From Tetradesmus obliquus (lineage: Eukaryota > Chlorophyta > Chlorophyceae > Sphaeropleales > Scenedesmaceae), in contig CP126196.1 in NCBI GenBank assembly GCA_030272155.1, forward strand, positions 2,666,001-2,730,000: a DNA stretch of 64,000 nucleotides, in the 5' to 3' direction. Made by a program: the position numbers and the translations under genes. Below the pieces are notes generated by a model. That model was not told where the DNA came from. It ran no database searches and saw only the letters and a list, made by a program, of their open reading frames with translations. Shown piece by piece: positions 1 to 10,234 of the stretch; within the stretch, counting starts at the first letter, position 1, and the number at the start of each line of letters is the position of its first letter.

Positions 1-620
1 TGCAGCTGCACGATCGAGCCAAGCAGCAAAGCGACATGCTGGTCAGGGCAGTTCCGCACAAGCAGTAGCACGCACCACCAGGGGGTAGTGGCACGGCATG
101 CAGGAAGAGCCAGGCCGGACCAGCTGTCACGTTTGCATGTGTTTCAGCAGTCAGGAGGGAAAGGATCTCAAACTAGTTTTGAAGCATGCATGGCACATAC
201 AAGAGTCAACCCAAGGGCAGCCAATCAGCATCCCTGCCCGCCACTTCGATTCAACCCCCCAGTGACACCATGCAGCAGATGCATAACAGTGTTCCACTAT
301 GCTGCACAGTCACAGCCCAACCCGATTCCAACAATGAGCAGCTCTGCAAGTTAGCTAGGAACAGGTGACCGGGTAAGCAACACGTGAGCCTCACAGCAAG
401 CAGTGCTGCCACACACACCGGGTGTTAATAAATGTTTCTAAGTGTTTGTACCCAGTGCAAGTGACAGCCTGAGCAGGGCTTTTTGAAGCTTTAGATACCA
501 CCAAATGCCCATTGCAAAGTAGCCGCTTGCACACAATTAAGGAGTGAGTACGCCGCTCTGCACCATACCAAGGACTGCAGTGTCAAACATGCCAGTCAAT
601 CATGCTAGTTCCTTGAAAAA
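1..620. other. 3' flank of the first B3-like gene
   Basis: No supportable gene. The reading frames here are short and have no recognisable protein features. The stretch lies downstream of the minus-strand gene whose stop codon is at 621-623, so it probably holds its 3'UTR and intergenic DNA. I found no clear TGTAA-type poly(A) signal on the minus strand. Confidence 0.5.
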
Positions 621-755
621 TCACAGCACCTGCCCACCCAGGTCCCTGACCAGTGCTATCACCGCAGCCCTGTCTGCAGCGCCCGCAGCAGCCGTTAGCT
701 GCGCATGCCACGCCTGCAACCGCGCATGCACGCCGCCAGGTGCTTCGCCATCCGC

Positions 756-786
<31 letters not shown>

Positions 787-3700
787 TCGCTTTGCTGGCC
801 AGCTGCTGCTCCGGGAGTGGCTGTTGACTTGTGTCCATCACCAGACACTCCTGCTGCTGCTGCTGCTGCTGCAACAGCCTTGACAAGCAGGGCTGGCAGC
901 AGCAGCAGCACATCGTCAGGCAACTGCAGTGCTTCCGCCAGCTGCAGCAGCGCAGCATTCACGGCTGCCAGGTCATGCGCCAGATCAGCACCCTGCAGTG
1001 GCGGCAGCTGCACTGCTGGGAACCGCAGCGATGCAGCAGCAACCTGCAGCTGCGGCGCAGCCGCTGCTGCTGCTGCAGGCGTCGCTAGCTCTGCTGCTGG
1101 CTGCTGCACCTCTCGCCTGCTGGCTTCTGCTGCTGCTGCTGATGCAGCAGCAGCCTGCGCTTGCTGCAGCCGTCGCAGGTCCCTGCTGCGTCTCCTGCGA
1201 GGTGCAGGCAGGATGAACCTGCAAGGGGCAGCAGGCTTGAGCACAGCCGGCACTGCTGCGCTGCCTCCAGCAGCTTCTGCTGCTGCCACCATTAGCAGCA
1301 AGCTTGCTTGGCCACAGGCCTCCCATACCACGTGCAGCGGCACGCTTGCAGCAGCAGCAGTAGCACTACTAGCGTGTCCTGTTGCTGTGTGGTGCTTCAG
1401 CTGCTGCGGTGGCTTTAGCTTGAGCTTGCGCTTGCTGCTGCTGCGGAAGGCCACCCCGCCAGCTGCAGCAGCAGCAGGGGACGCGTCACCATCCCTGGGA
1501 GGTGGCTCCTCCTGCTGCTGCTGCTGCTGCTGCTGATCAACCTGCATGGGCACAGCTGCATCAGCAGCAGCAGCAGCAGCCCGCTGCTGTGCCTGCAAAT
1601 GCTGCACTGGGTCTGTCGTGTCTGGTGCTGCTGCTGCTGCTGCCACCAGGCGCGGCCCTTTAATCCTGCAGGCTCCCTTTCTCAGAGCCGCCACAACACG
1701 CACCACACGCTGCTGCTGCTGCTGTTGTTGCTTGCTCGAGCCACACGCACCTGCTGCTGCTGCTGCTGCTGCTGCGCGCATGCCGGCGTCCTGAGATCTG
1801 CTGAGGTAGAGGCGCATGCTGCTGCTGCTGCTGCTGCCGGCTGCGTAGCCCACCACAAACAGGCCAGGGTAGCGCTTGGCCAGGGCCCTGATAGGCACTG
1901 CGGCACACAGCAAGAACACAGCACACACAGCATGTTGTGGCAACTTAGGTCCTCTGCTTACATGTACATTGCGCATTTATGTGCATCGTTTGTCTACAGC
2001 ACGCACATCAGTTGAGAGGACATACATCAAGTGCCAGAACCGTCGGAGTGCCAAAGAAGTCCTGAACAAGGCACGGGCACTGACGGGCACTGCAGCATAC
2101 AATGTGTGCAAGGTATGCAGTGGTGATGACGGCCCGACCTAACCCTAACACCTCCCCGCTTACCTGGGGACATGTGCGCGACTCTCTCGTACAGGCGGAC
2201 CTTCATCTGCAGTGACTCCCCAGTAGGGGCACCTTCCAGGTACACTGCTGCATCAAGCGTGATGTGCCCTGCCTGCTGCTGCTGCTGCGGCCAGAAATGC
2301 TTCACCCAGGCCTTGGGCAGTGACACTGTGAAGCTGGGGTTTATTGCCAAGTCCTGCAGCAGGGTTGACATTTGCAACAGGGTTTTGTTGGTGAGGCAAA
2401 GAGCGAGGCGTCTAGCCTGCCGCAGCTGCGGCCAGAATTGCTTCACGCAGCCCTTGGGAGGTGACACTGTAAAGCCAGGGTTCATTGCCAAATCATGTGC
2501 AGGAAAGAGCTGCATCTTGCTCAGCTGACAGCAGCAGCCTTGCCTCACCTTGGCAAACACAACCGTGCCATCCTCAGCCAGCCAGTGCCGCTTGCGCAGC
2601 AAGCTGCGCGGCAGCTGCAGCACTGCACCAACCCCAGCTGCCGCCTCATGCTGCTGCTGCTGCTGCTCAACCTCCTCTTCACCATCTTCATCACTGCTGC
2701 TGCTGCTGCTGCGGCTGCGGTGGCTGTGTGAGGAGGGGATTGGCGCATCGCCTCTGGACCAGCCGCCACCACTGAAGCTGTCATCACTGGCAGCAGCAGC
2801 AGCAAACACGGCAGCAGCAGCGCCCGCCGCTGCCATGCGGCGGTACCGCTTCCCCTCCTGTGCAGGTGCAGGAAGATCACGCTCCTGCTCATGCTGAACT
2901 TCTTCACGCCGGGCATCTTCACGCTGAAGTTCACAGTCTCGCCCAGGAACTGCCTCCTGCACATCTTCCCACTGCTCGCGCTGCGGCGTCTTCCTCCTCT
3001 CAGCAGGCTTGCTGCGCTTGCGCTTTCCCTCCTGCTGCTGCTCCTGCTGCTGCTGCTGCTGCTGCTCGTCCTCGCGCTGCCTCTTCCCCAGCGCTGCTGC
3101 TGCTGCTGCCTCCGCTGCTGCCGCATCAGCACCAGCACCAGCACGAACCAACACACCCTCCTGCATCTGCAGCGCCCGCTGCTGCTGCTGCTGGGGCACG
3201 GGCCCCTGCCACAGGAACAGCTTCAGTGCTGTGAAGTCAGCTGCGCCGCTTGCGCCTATAACTCTCCAGCCTGCAAAGGCCTGAGCAAAGCTGTGCAGGC
3301 CTGGCAGCTGCTGCGTGGCTCTGCCAGTCATGTACCAATAGCTGTAGCCTGGCTTGGGGCTGTTAGGGTTTGGGCTGTTAGGGTTTGGGGTGTTGGGTTT
3401 GCTGGGGCGGGCTGGGCTGGCTGGCTGAGATTCTTTGGGCTGCTTGCCTTGGCACTGCGGGTGCAGACACAGGCGCATATGCACAAACACAGGGTGAGGG
3501 GCAATGCAGAAATGCATGACAAATACATGCAAGGTTGCTTGCCTTGGCACTGCAAGTGCAGGCGGAAATAAGCAAAAATAGGTGTTGGTGAGATGTTTGT
3601 GACGTGGTGTCAAGGTATGTAAGAGGGCTGGCTGGGCTGGCTGGGAGTCTTTGGGCTGCTTGCCTTGGCACTGCGGGGCCAGACACAGGCGCATATGCAG

Positions 3701-4490
3701 AAACACAGGGTGAGGGGCAATGCAGAAATGCATGACAACTACATGCAAGGTTGCTGGCGGGGCTGCTGGGGCTGGCTGGGCTGGCTGGCGTGTCATCTTT
3801 GGGTTGCTTGCCTTGGCACTGCAAGTGCAGGAGGATATGAACATGCACACAGAGAGTTGACGACATGCTTGTGAGGTGGATAGGCACATATAAGAAAATC
3901 AGGGCTGGCTGTGCTGGCTGGCTGGCTGGGAGGTCTTGGCACTGGGGTGCTTGCCTTGGCACTGCACACGCGTACAGGGACAAGGAGAGGCGAGGGTGCG
4001 GGGGATTGCATTTCACTGGTACCAGGAGTTGGCAGGCAGGCATAGGCGGTACATTGCTGCTGCTGTGGGGGGTTTGTGACCAACTAATCAGCAACATAAC
4101 ATACAGTGCTTGATACATCAGCAGCAGCAGTAGCAGCAGCAGCGGCAGACTCACCAAAGCAATGCGGCCGTTGAATCTGAACGCCTCCCTCCAGCCGCCC
4201 TCACAGCCAGCACCAGCCGCTGCTGCTGCTGCTGCTGCTGGAGCCCGCACCACAGCATTGCTCGCAGACTTCCTCGCCGCCTTGTGCACAGTAGTCAGCA
4301 ACCCTACTGCTGCTGCTGCCCCTGCTGCTGCTGCTGCTGCAGTGCTGCTGCTGCTGCTGCTGCTCCATGTCAGCACCTGCACTGGCAACTCCAGAGGCTC
4401 CCATGCTGCTCTTACGTTTGGGGGGATCCAGTTGCGAATGAAGGCCTTTCCGAGCTGCATGTTGGGCCTACTGCTGACCAGGCCGCCCCG
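621..4490 (-). CDS. Protein with two B3-like domain units (5' end unresolved)
   Basis: Four exons fit in phase: 4490-4155, 3310-2549, 2353-2164 and 1897-621 (stop 621-623), giving 854 residues. Two similar units are visible. Unit A has NMQLGKAFIRNW, then LELPVQVL, then FAGWRVIG and LKLFLW. Unit B has FTVSLPKAWVKHFWP, then HITLDAAVYL, then LQMKVRLYERV, then LFVVGYAAG and MRLYLS. The order of beta-strand-like segments, with a VG/GW core and a closing hydrophobic strand, resembles plant B3-type DNA-binding pseudobarrels. That assignment is mine and is tentative. Ala/Gln runs and Lys/Arg-rich linkers join the units. The donor after AEDGTVVFAK is placed exactly as the one after DGIWIWVK in the 13.6-20.1 kb gene, which indicates homology. 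The first exon begins at an acceptor (CTGCAG before 4490) rather than a start codon, so coding sequence lies upstream, possibly the 4884-8252 frame. Likely nuclear. Confidence 0.6.
2263..2520 (-). repeat. Duplicated 5' part of a B3-like exon
   Basis: The first ~85 bases of the 2353-2164 exon are repeated about 150 bases upstream in the preceding intron. The copy reads NPGFTVSPPKGCVKQFWPQ beside the exon's NPSFTVSLPKAWVKHFWPQ. The upstream copy breaks up after the tryptophan motif, so it is best read as a decayed partial exon copy. Confidence 0.75.
3405..3990. repeat. ~210-bp intronic tandem repeat
   Basis: The segment from about 3451 (TTGCCTTGGCACTGCGG, then a CAGACACAGGCGCATATGCA-type stretch) recurs about 210 bases later from 3661 with few changes. 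Shorter copies of the TTGCCTTGGCACTGC block start near 3540, 3810 and 3955. The array lies wholly within the intron between 4154 and 3311. It makes long but spurious open frames. Confidence 0.8.
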
Positions 4491-4640
4491 CTGCAGGGTT
4501 CAAGGAAGGGGTGGGGTGCAGGGTTTAGGGGGAGACAGAGTGCAGGGTTTAGAGGAGAGAAATGACGCAGCGCAGGGATGAAGGCCTTGCCCAGCTGCAT
4601 GTTGGGCCTGCTGCTGAATAGGCCGCCCCGCTGCAGGGTT
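4429..4640 (-). repeat. Duplicated acceptor and exon start (echo)
   Basis: The acceptor CTGCAG and the exon start reading MQLGKAF at about 4500-4435 are repeated about 136 bases upstream at 4636-4573, where they read MQLGKAFI before diverging. The outer copy sits in the presumed intron before the 4490 exon. Confidence 0.75.
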
Positions 4641-4883
4641 CAGGGGAGAGCAACAGGGGTGCAGGTGTGAGGGAGACACGGCACAGGGCAAGAGAGAAAG
4701 AGAGAGACAGGGGTGTAGGTGTGAGGGAGATACACGACACATCGCAGGTGGTGACATCATCCAGAACAATGACGGCAGCAGGAACATGCCCAGAAGCGAC
4801 TATCCACACGGCTGTGCAGGCTCAACATACATACAGGCAGCCAGTGCATTTTGCACAGCAGCAGCAGCTCGCATGAGCAAGTA

Positions 4884-5071
4884 TCATAAGCAGCGTGTTG
4901 TGCAAAAAGGCGTAACCCCTTGCTCCTCAAGACCTACCAGTGCAACAGGCGTGGTGAACCCAGGGTCTGGCTGTTTGGGCAACAACAGGTGCCAATCTGC
5001 TGCTGCTGCTGCTGCCGCCGCTGCTGCTGCAGGCAGCACCTCAGGCACACTTGCTTGCCAAGGAACACTAT

Positions 5072-5127
<56 letters not shown>

Positions 5128-5357
5128 CCAGTGAAAACATCTTCACCCTTGATTGGAGCGAGTTCTGCCTGCTGCTGATGCAGCACCCCCTGCTGCTGCT
5201 GCTTCTGCTGCTGCAGGTGCTGCAGCTCTCGCTCAACCTGCTGCACCTGCTGCTGCTGATGCTGCCTCAAGCTGGCAACAGCAGCAGCCACGCCTGCAGC
5301 ACGTGACTGCAGCAGCTGCTGATGCTGCTGGACAGTAACCTCCACACCTGCAGCCTC

Positions 5358-5391
<34 letters not shown>

Positions 5392-5497
5392 CCTGCTGTT
5401 TGACCAACCAGGCCCTGCAGCAGCTGCCAGCCATATGTCCTCCTCTTCTTGCGGCGCTGCTGCCTGCCAAGCTGCTCTGCACTCTCCTCCACCAGAC

Positions 5498-5535
<38 letters not shown>

Positions 5536-6416
5536 GGGCTGGCTGCAGCCACAGGCAGTGCTGCAAGCTCTGCAGGATCAACAAGGCCAGCAGCCAACTG
5601 CCAATCTTTGCTGGGAAAGCCAGGCAGAAACCTGCCCTTGCTGTTGCGAGCTGGCTTGGCAGCACGAGACGCAGCCGCATGTGTCTGCTTGATGCTGCTT
5701 TTTGTGCGCAGTTTGTTTTCGCTCCCTGGCATGCCAGTAGGGTGCTGCCCAGCTGCTGCTGCAAACACACCAGCTTCCTGCTGCCACATTTGCTGCTGCC
5801 CGCTTGCAGTTGCATGTTTGCTGGCTGCAGAAGCTTCTGCCCAGCCCCCGTCACCAGCAGCAGCAGCAGCAGCAGCAGCGGCAGCAGCAGCAGCGCCAGG
5901 CGCGCCGTCAGCAGAAGCAGCTGCAGCATATGCCACCTTCAGCAGCTGCGTCGCTGCAGCCATAACCGGATCCGACATATCCACAGCGTGGCTGCCTGAT
6001 CCTCCTGCTGCTGCTGCAGCAGCAGCAGCAGCCAGCGCAACTGCCAGCTTGCTATCTGCCTGCCCTGGCTGCTGCTGCATTGCTTCCAGCAGCTTCTGTG
6101 CAGCTTCGGCTAGCGCCAAATCCAGCCCAGCATTTGCTACATCGCCGCTGCTGCCAATGCCGCTGTCGTTTTTGTGCTTGCTGTGTTGAGCAGCTGCCGG
6201 CTGCACTGCCGGGCCAGCAGCAGCAAGCAAGTCATTAACTGCCGCTGCTGCTGCAGATGCTGTTGCTGCTGCCGGCCGCTGCCTGGCTGCCTGCTGCTCG
6301 TCGCTGGCACTTGATCTGCGGTGCTGCTGCCGGCGCTGCTGCTGCTGCTGCTGCTGCTGCCAGCTGCCGTTTGAAGGAATGTGCCCTGCTCCAAACCCCA
6401 CAGGCCAGCCACTGCC

Positions 6417-6447
<31 letters not shown>

Positions 6448-7041
6448 TTCGGCAAAACAGTGCCAGCAGCAGCAGCAGGCCGCAAACTAGTACCAGCAGC
6501 AGCAGCAGCAGCAGCAGGTGCAGCACTTGGCCACATGCTGTGCTGCTGAGGAGCCAACGGCAGGCCTGGCAGCGGCTCCGGCTGCAGCTGCTGTAGCTGC
6601 TGCTGCAGCTGCAGCAGCTCTGCGCTGCCATAGCTGCTGCTGTCATGGTATGCATGGCTTCTGGAGGGCTGCAGTGCAGCAGGCACAGCAGCTAGCTGAC
6701 TAGGCAGCATGTGCCAGGCGGCTGGCTGCTGCTGCTGCTGCTGCTGCCAGTCGCCCAGTGTGTGCATCAGGTGCGGCGGCAGATGCGGGTATGGGATCCC
6801 CGGCTGTTGGGGTGGTGCCGTGAGTGGCGGCATAAAATGCTGCTGCTGCTGCTGCCGTTGTTGCTGCCTCTGCGCCTGCCTGTCTGCTGACTGCTGCTGC
6901 TGCACAGCTGCAGGCTGCTGTGGTAGCATGGACTGCCAGCCACACTGCTGCTGCTGCTGCTGCTGTTGGTGCAGGTGTTGTTGGTGTAGGTGCTGCTGCT
7001 CGCCCTGATGCAGAAAAGGCACAACCACTTGCTGCACAGGC

Positions 7042-7073
<32 letters not shown>

Positions 7074-7415
7074 CCCATTCGGTCTATGCTGCTGCTGCTG
7101 CTGCTGTTGCTGCTGCGCCGGCGGCGGCTGCTTCTGTTGAGGCGGCTTGCCCTGCTGCCGCTGCAGGTGTGCCAGCAGCTGCTGCATCTGTTGCGGCAGC
7201 CGATGCCCCCGCTGCTCCAGCTGCTGCTGCAGCTGCACCAGGAATGGCACAACATCGCCACCAGACAACCGCTCAATCTCTTTCAGCACTACGCCACACT
7301 CTGATGACAGCGCAGCAACAGCATCAGCTGTGCTATCAGCAATATCAGCAGCAGCTGCAGCAGCGGTGGCGGCGGCACCAGGGGCGGGTGCTTTTGCGGC
7401 AGGCAGAACTGCAGG

Positions 7416-7448
<33 letters not shown>

Positions 7449-8106
7449 CACGGCAGTGTGAGCTCCTGCAGGCATCGCCGCAGGACTTGCTGCTGCTGCT
7501 GCTGCTGGCTGAGGTCGAGGTTGCGACACTGTTGGGGCGGTTGCTACTGCTGCTGGCACGGCAGCTGCCGCAGGGGCACGCCGGGACGCTGCCCGCTCCT
7601 CTGCTGCTTTCATCAGCACAGCTGCTGCCTCTGCTAGGTGTTCGGCACCCAGCAGGGGTGCTGCTGCAGACGGCACTGATACCTGGGCAGTACCATTAGC
7701 TGGCACAACAGCCGCTTGCTGCTGCTGTCGTGTGCTGGCTTCAGCAGCAATGGTTGCTGCCCGCTGCTGCGCCTGTGCCTGCGCAGCAGCATCAGCCCGT
7801 GAGCCCTGCAGCTGCTGCTGCAGCTGCTGCATCAGCCACTGCCGCAACTCCTCGTGGCTGAACTGCTGCTGCTGCTGCCGCCGCTGCTGCTGCTGCTGCT
7901 GCTGCAGTGGGTGTACAGGTGCAGTGCTTGCGACGCCGATGGTTGGAGCTTGCTCAACCTGTGCTGCTGCCGGCCCTGCTGCCGCTGCTGCTGCATGTGG
8001 TATGGCGGGCCCTGCAGCTGTCTCTCCTGCAGGTGGTATTTGCAGTGTTGCCTCTCCTCCGCCATGCCGTGCTGCTGCTGTTGCTGCTGCTGCTGGTGCT
8101 GCTGCT

Positions 8107-8140
<34 letters not shown>

Positions 8141-8252
8141 ATGCTGCTAATGCTGCTGCTGCTGTGTCCTCAACATCCAGCATGCTCCAATCAGCAGGGG
8201 CCACCCGCAGGCTGCCCACTGCATCAGTTGCAGGCAAGGCAGTGGGAACCAT
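4884..8252 (-). CDS. Ala/Gln-rich low-complexity protein, possibly the N-terminal exon of the B3-like gene
   Basis: One uninterrupted frame of 1122 residues starts at ATG 8252 (MVPTALPATDAVGSLRVAP). It is dominated by poly-Ala and poly-Gln. A less biased island near residues 850-960 contains KLRTKSSIKQTHAA, ARNSKGRFLPGFPSKDWQL and QRRKKRRTYGWQLL. The basic stretch could be a nuclear localisation signal. No known family is recognised. Near the end, a donor-like CTG|GTAGGT at 4938/4937 is in phase 0 and would join the phase-0 acceptor at 4490 of the downstream same-strand gene. That would give a ~1959-residue protein with a Q/A-rich N-terminus followed by two B3-like units. If unspliced, the frame ends in PFCTTRCL at 4884. 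Low-complexity, Gln-rich composition is typical of transcriptional activators, but function is inference. Confidence 0.55.
5078..5128. repeat. (CAG)~16-17 coding microsatellite
   Basis: An essentially pure CAG run, about 16-17 units on the plus strand. On the coding (minus) strand it is read in the GCT/GCA phase as an uninterrupted poly-Ala tract near the C-terminus of the 4884-8252 protein. It is among the longest pure trinucleotide runs in the window. Confidence 0.85.
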
Positions 8253-9382
8253 CCTGTGCTCTCAGCAGCGCACTGCCCTGCTGCTGGCTGCTTCCTGCAG
8301 CTACTAAGTGTTGAATATTATCATCCAGCCCGCTGTTCTGCAGTGCTGCAGTGCCTGTGGGTCAGCAGCAGCAGCCTAGTGTTAGCAGCAGGTGTCCCAG
8401 GCAGCAGTGTTGGTGCCTGCCGTGCGACAGCAAGGCATGCAGGAGAGCTGAGCTCAACACTTCAAATGATAAAGTGTAACATGATGAAATTCAAGTCACT
8501 TTTGCCGCAGCTCTGATGCTGCCGTGCAGCAGAAGATGGTTGTGGCAGGTCTGAAGACGCTAGATGCCCTTGCGAGCAGCTTCAGCTCACTAAAAACCTT
8601 TCTCACTGACTTTTACATTCGTGCTTATCACCTGCACAGCCTAGCTGCAATGGGCTGACGAGCTTCTCTCGCTGGTGGACCAATCAACGTCGCGTCAGCC
8701 ACTTGTTCAAGCAGGAAGAAACCCTACCCAGCACAAAAGCATCGTCTCAAAGAAGGGCTCTCTTTGAACGGTCGTAGGCAAGTATATGTGTGATTCTGAT
8801 GACGCCCCAGCCACAACGACACCTTTGTCAGCATAAATATATCGTAAAATCAAACCCAATGCGTCATGTAAATGATTCAATTGCCAAGGGTGATGCTGCT
8901 TTGATGATAGCATGCCGCGCAGAGGTCCGCCGTGACGCTGTGACCACGATCAGCCACACCCTGCAGGATTGTTTCTGCAGTACAATTCATACGGCGATGT
9001 CAACCCGCAACTGTCGATGGTACTTCAACTTGAGCTCATCCCGACGAAGGCGCGCGGGTGGCGCTACCATACACACACAGAGCACACCGCCGAAGTGGAT
9101 CGCACACGATTCGCACATTTCTGAAACGTGCACGATACATAGCCGACACAGAGCCAGTACATCGAATAAGTCTTGCTGATAGGTTTGAATACAGTGCCAA
9201 TGAGGACCTGGGACCAATTAGCCCACAGCACGCCAGCAGAAGCATGAAGCTCACCGACTGGCCATGGCATCTCCGACTTGAGTCTCAATTAGTCACATCG
9301 AAAGTCGAGGAGTCGGATCTGACGCGACACTCAAACTGAATCACACCACCGTGAGCAGTAGTGCTATACTTTACTCAGGTCT

Positions 9383-9605
9383 GAGTGACAGCTGTCACTC
9401 GCTATAGCGAGTGCAGCTAGCTAGCTGCAGCTAGCCTGCAGGCTTTGAAGCGGCGCCGCCGCTGCAGCCTGGCTGCCGGCGGCGCAGCTATGTGCACCAC
9501 CATCAAAGACTGCCATATGCACATATGCATGCAGCACAATCACGTGATTGCATATGTTGGCAATGTCACTCCGCATGTAATTGTCCTTGCACAGTCTGCA
9601 GACTG
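9383..9605. repeat. Cluster of perfect short palindromes
   Basis: Three 18-bp perfect palindromes overlap end to end: GAGTGACAGCTGTCACTC (9383-9400), CACTCGCTATAGCGAGTG (9396-9413) and TGCAGCTAGCTAGCTGCA (9412-9429). They are followed by AGCCTGCAGGCT (9433-9444), CAATCACGTGATTG (9537-9550) and CAGTCTGCAGACTG (9592-9605). No flanking inverted repeat or coding sequence was recognised. Confidence 0.8.
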
Positions 9606-9879
9606 CAGTACAACTGCACTGCACTAGTGACCGCGCTGCGCTGCACTAATGCAGTCATTAGGTAGTGGCTAGTGGCGCTGAACACTGCAGTGTGCACACT
9701 GAGCAATTCCACCAACAGAACAGAATCTTCGCACCTAGCCGCCGCCGGCACAGTGTGCAGGTGCGCCTCACTTGCAGTCACTGCAACGGTTGCCCGCAAG
9801 ATCATGCACACAGCGAATGCTGTCTCACACCGCGGGAGCTGGCAGTGACAGGCAGCCTAGCAAGGTTGTGCTGAATAAC

Positions 9880-10030
9880 AGTAGCGCAATGATATGAGGT
9901 GTGTTGCACCTTGTGGGGTGCTAGCTGTGATATGAGGTTTGTGTGTGTGTAATATGTGATATGAGGTGTGTAATAATATGTGAAGCTGCAGCTGTCAACT
10001 GGTGTCGATTATATGTGTGTGTAATATGTA
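9880..10030. repeat. ATATGAGGTGTG/TGTAATATG degenerate repeat
   Basis: Copies of GATATGAGGTGTG alternate with GTGTGTGTAATATG units in an imperfect array just downstream of the transporter stop codon, probably in or next to its 3'UTR. Confidence 0.6.
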
Positions 10031-10234
10031 ATATTTGTGTTGATAACGTAGCACGTTGAGGCGCTTTGCAGGCGCAGGGAGGCGGTGCCTGCGAAAGCTA
10101 TTATTTTTAGTGTTGCGCCGTTTAACCTAAATATGGATATCAGATGAACTCTCAAAATCCGCACATGATCTACGCTGCTGTGGTGCGCAACAGTGCTGCT
10201 GGTTCGTTCTGTACGATGCCACCACATCAAAGCA

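Larger units (their letters stand above)
8253..10234. other. Intergenic region
   Basis: About 2 kb with no frame I can support and a base composition less repetitive than the genes around it. It contains a cluster of short perfect palindromes (9383-9605) and a TG-rich stretch (9880-10030), listed separately. The minus-strand part next to 8252 is the presumed 5' flank of the Ala/Gln-rich gene. The part next to 10235 should hold the 3'UTR of the transporter gene. Confidence 0.5.

Noticed and set aside
544-1536. 330-codon plus-strand frame rich in Ala, Cys and Ser
   Set aside because: It is antisense to the CAG-rich exon of the B3-like gene. Cys/Leu/Ala runs are shadows of CTG repeats.
2027-3889. 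620-codon minus-strand frame as a single exon
   Set aside because: It runs through an intron with a 210-bp tandem repeat. Splice sites and the comparison of domain units restrict coding to 3310-2549 and 2353-2164.
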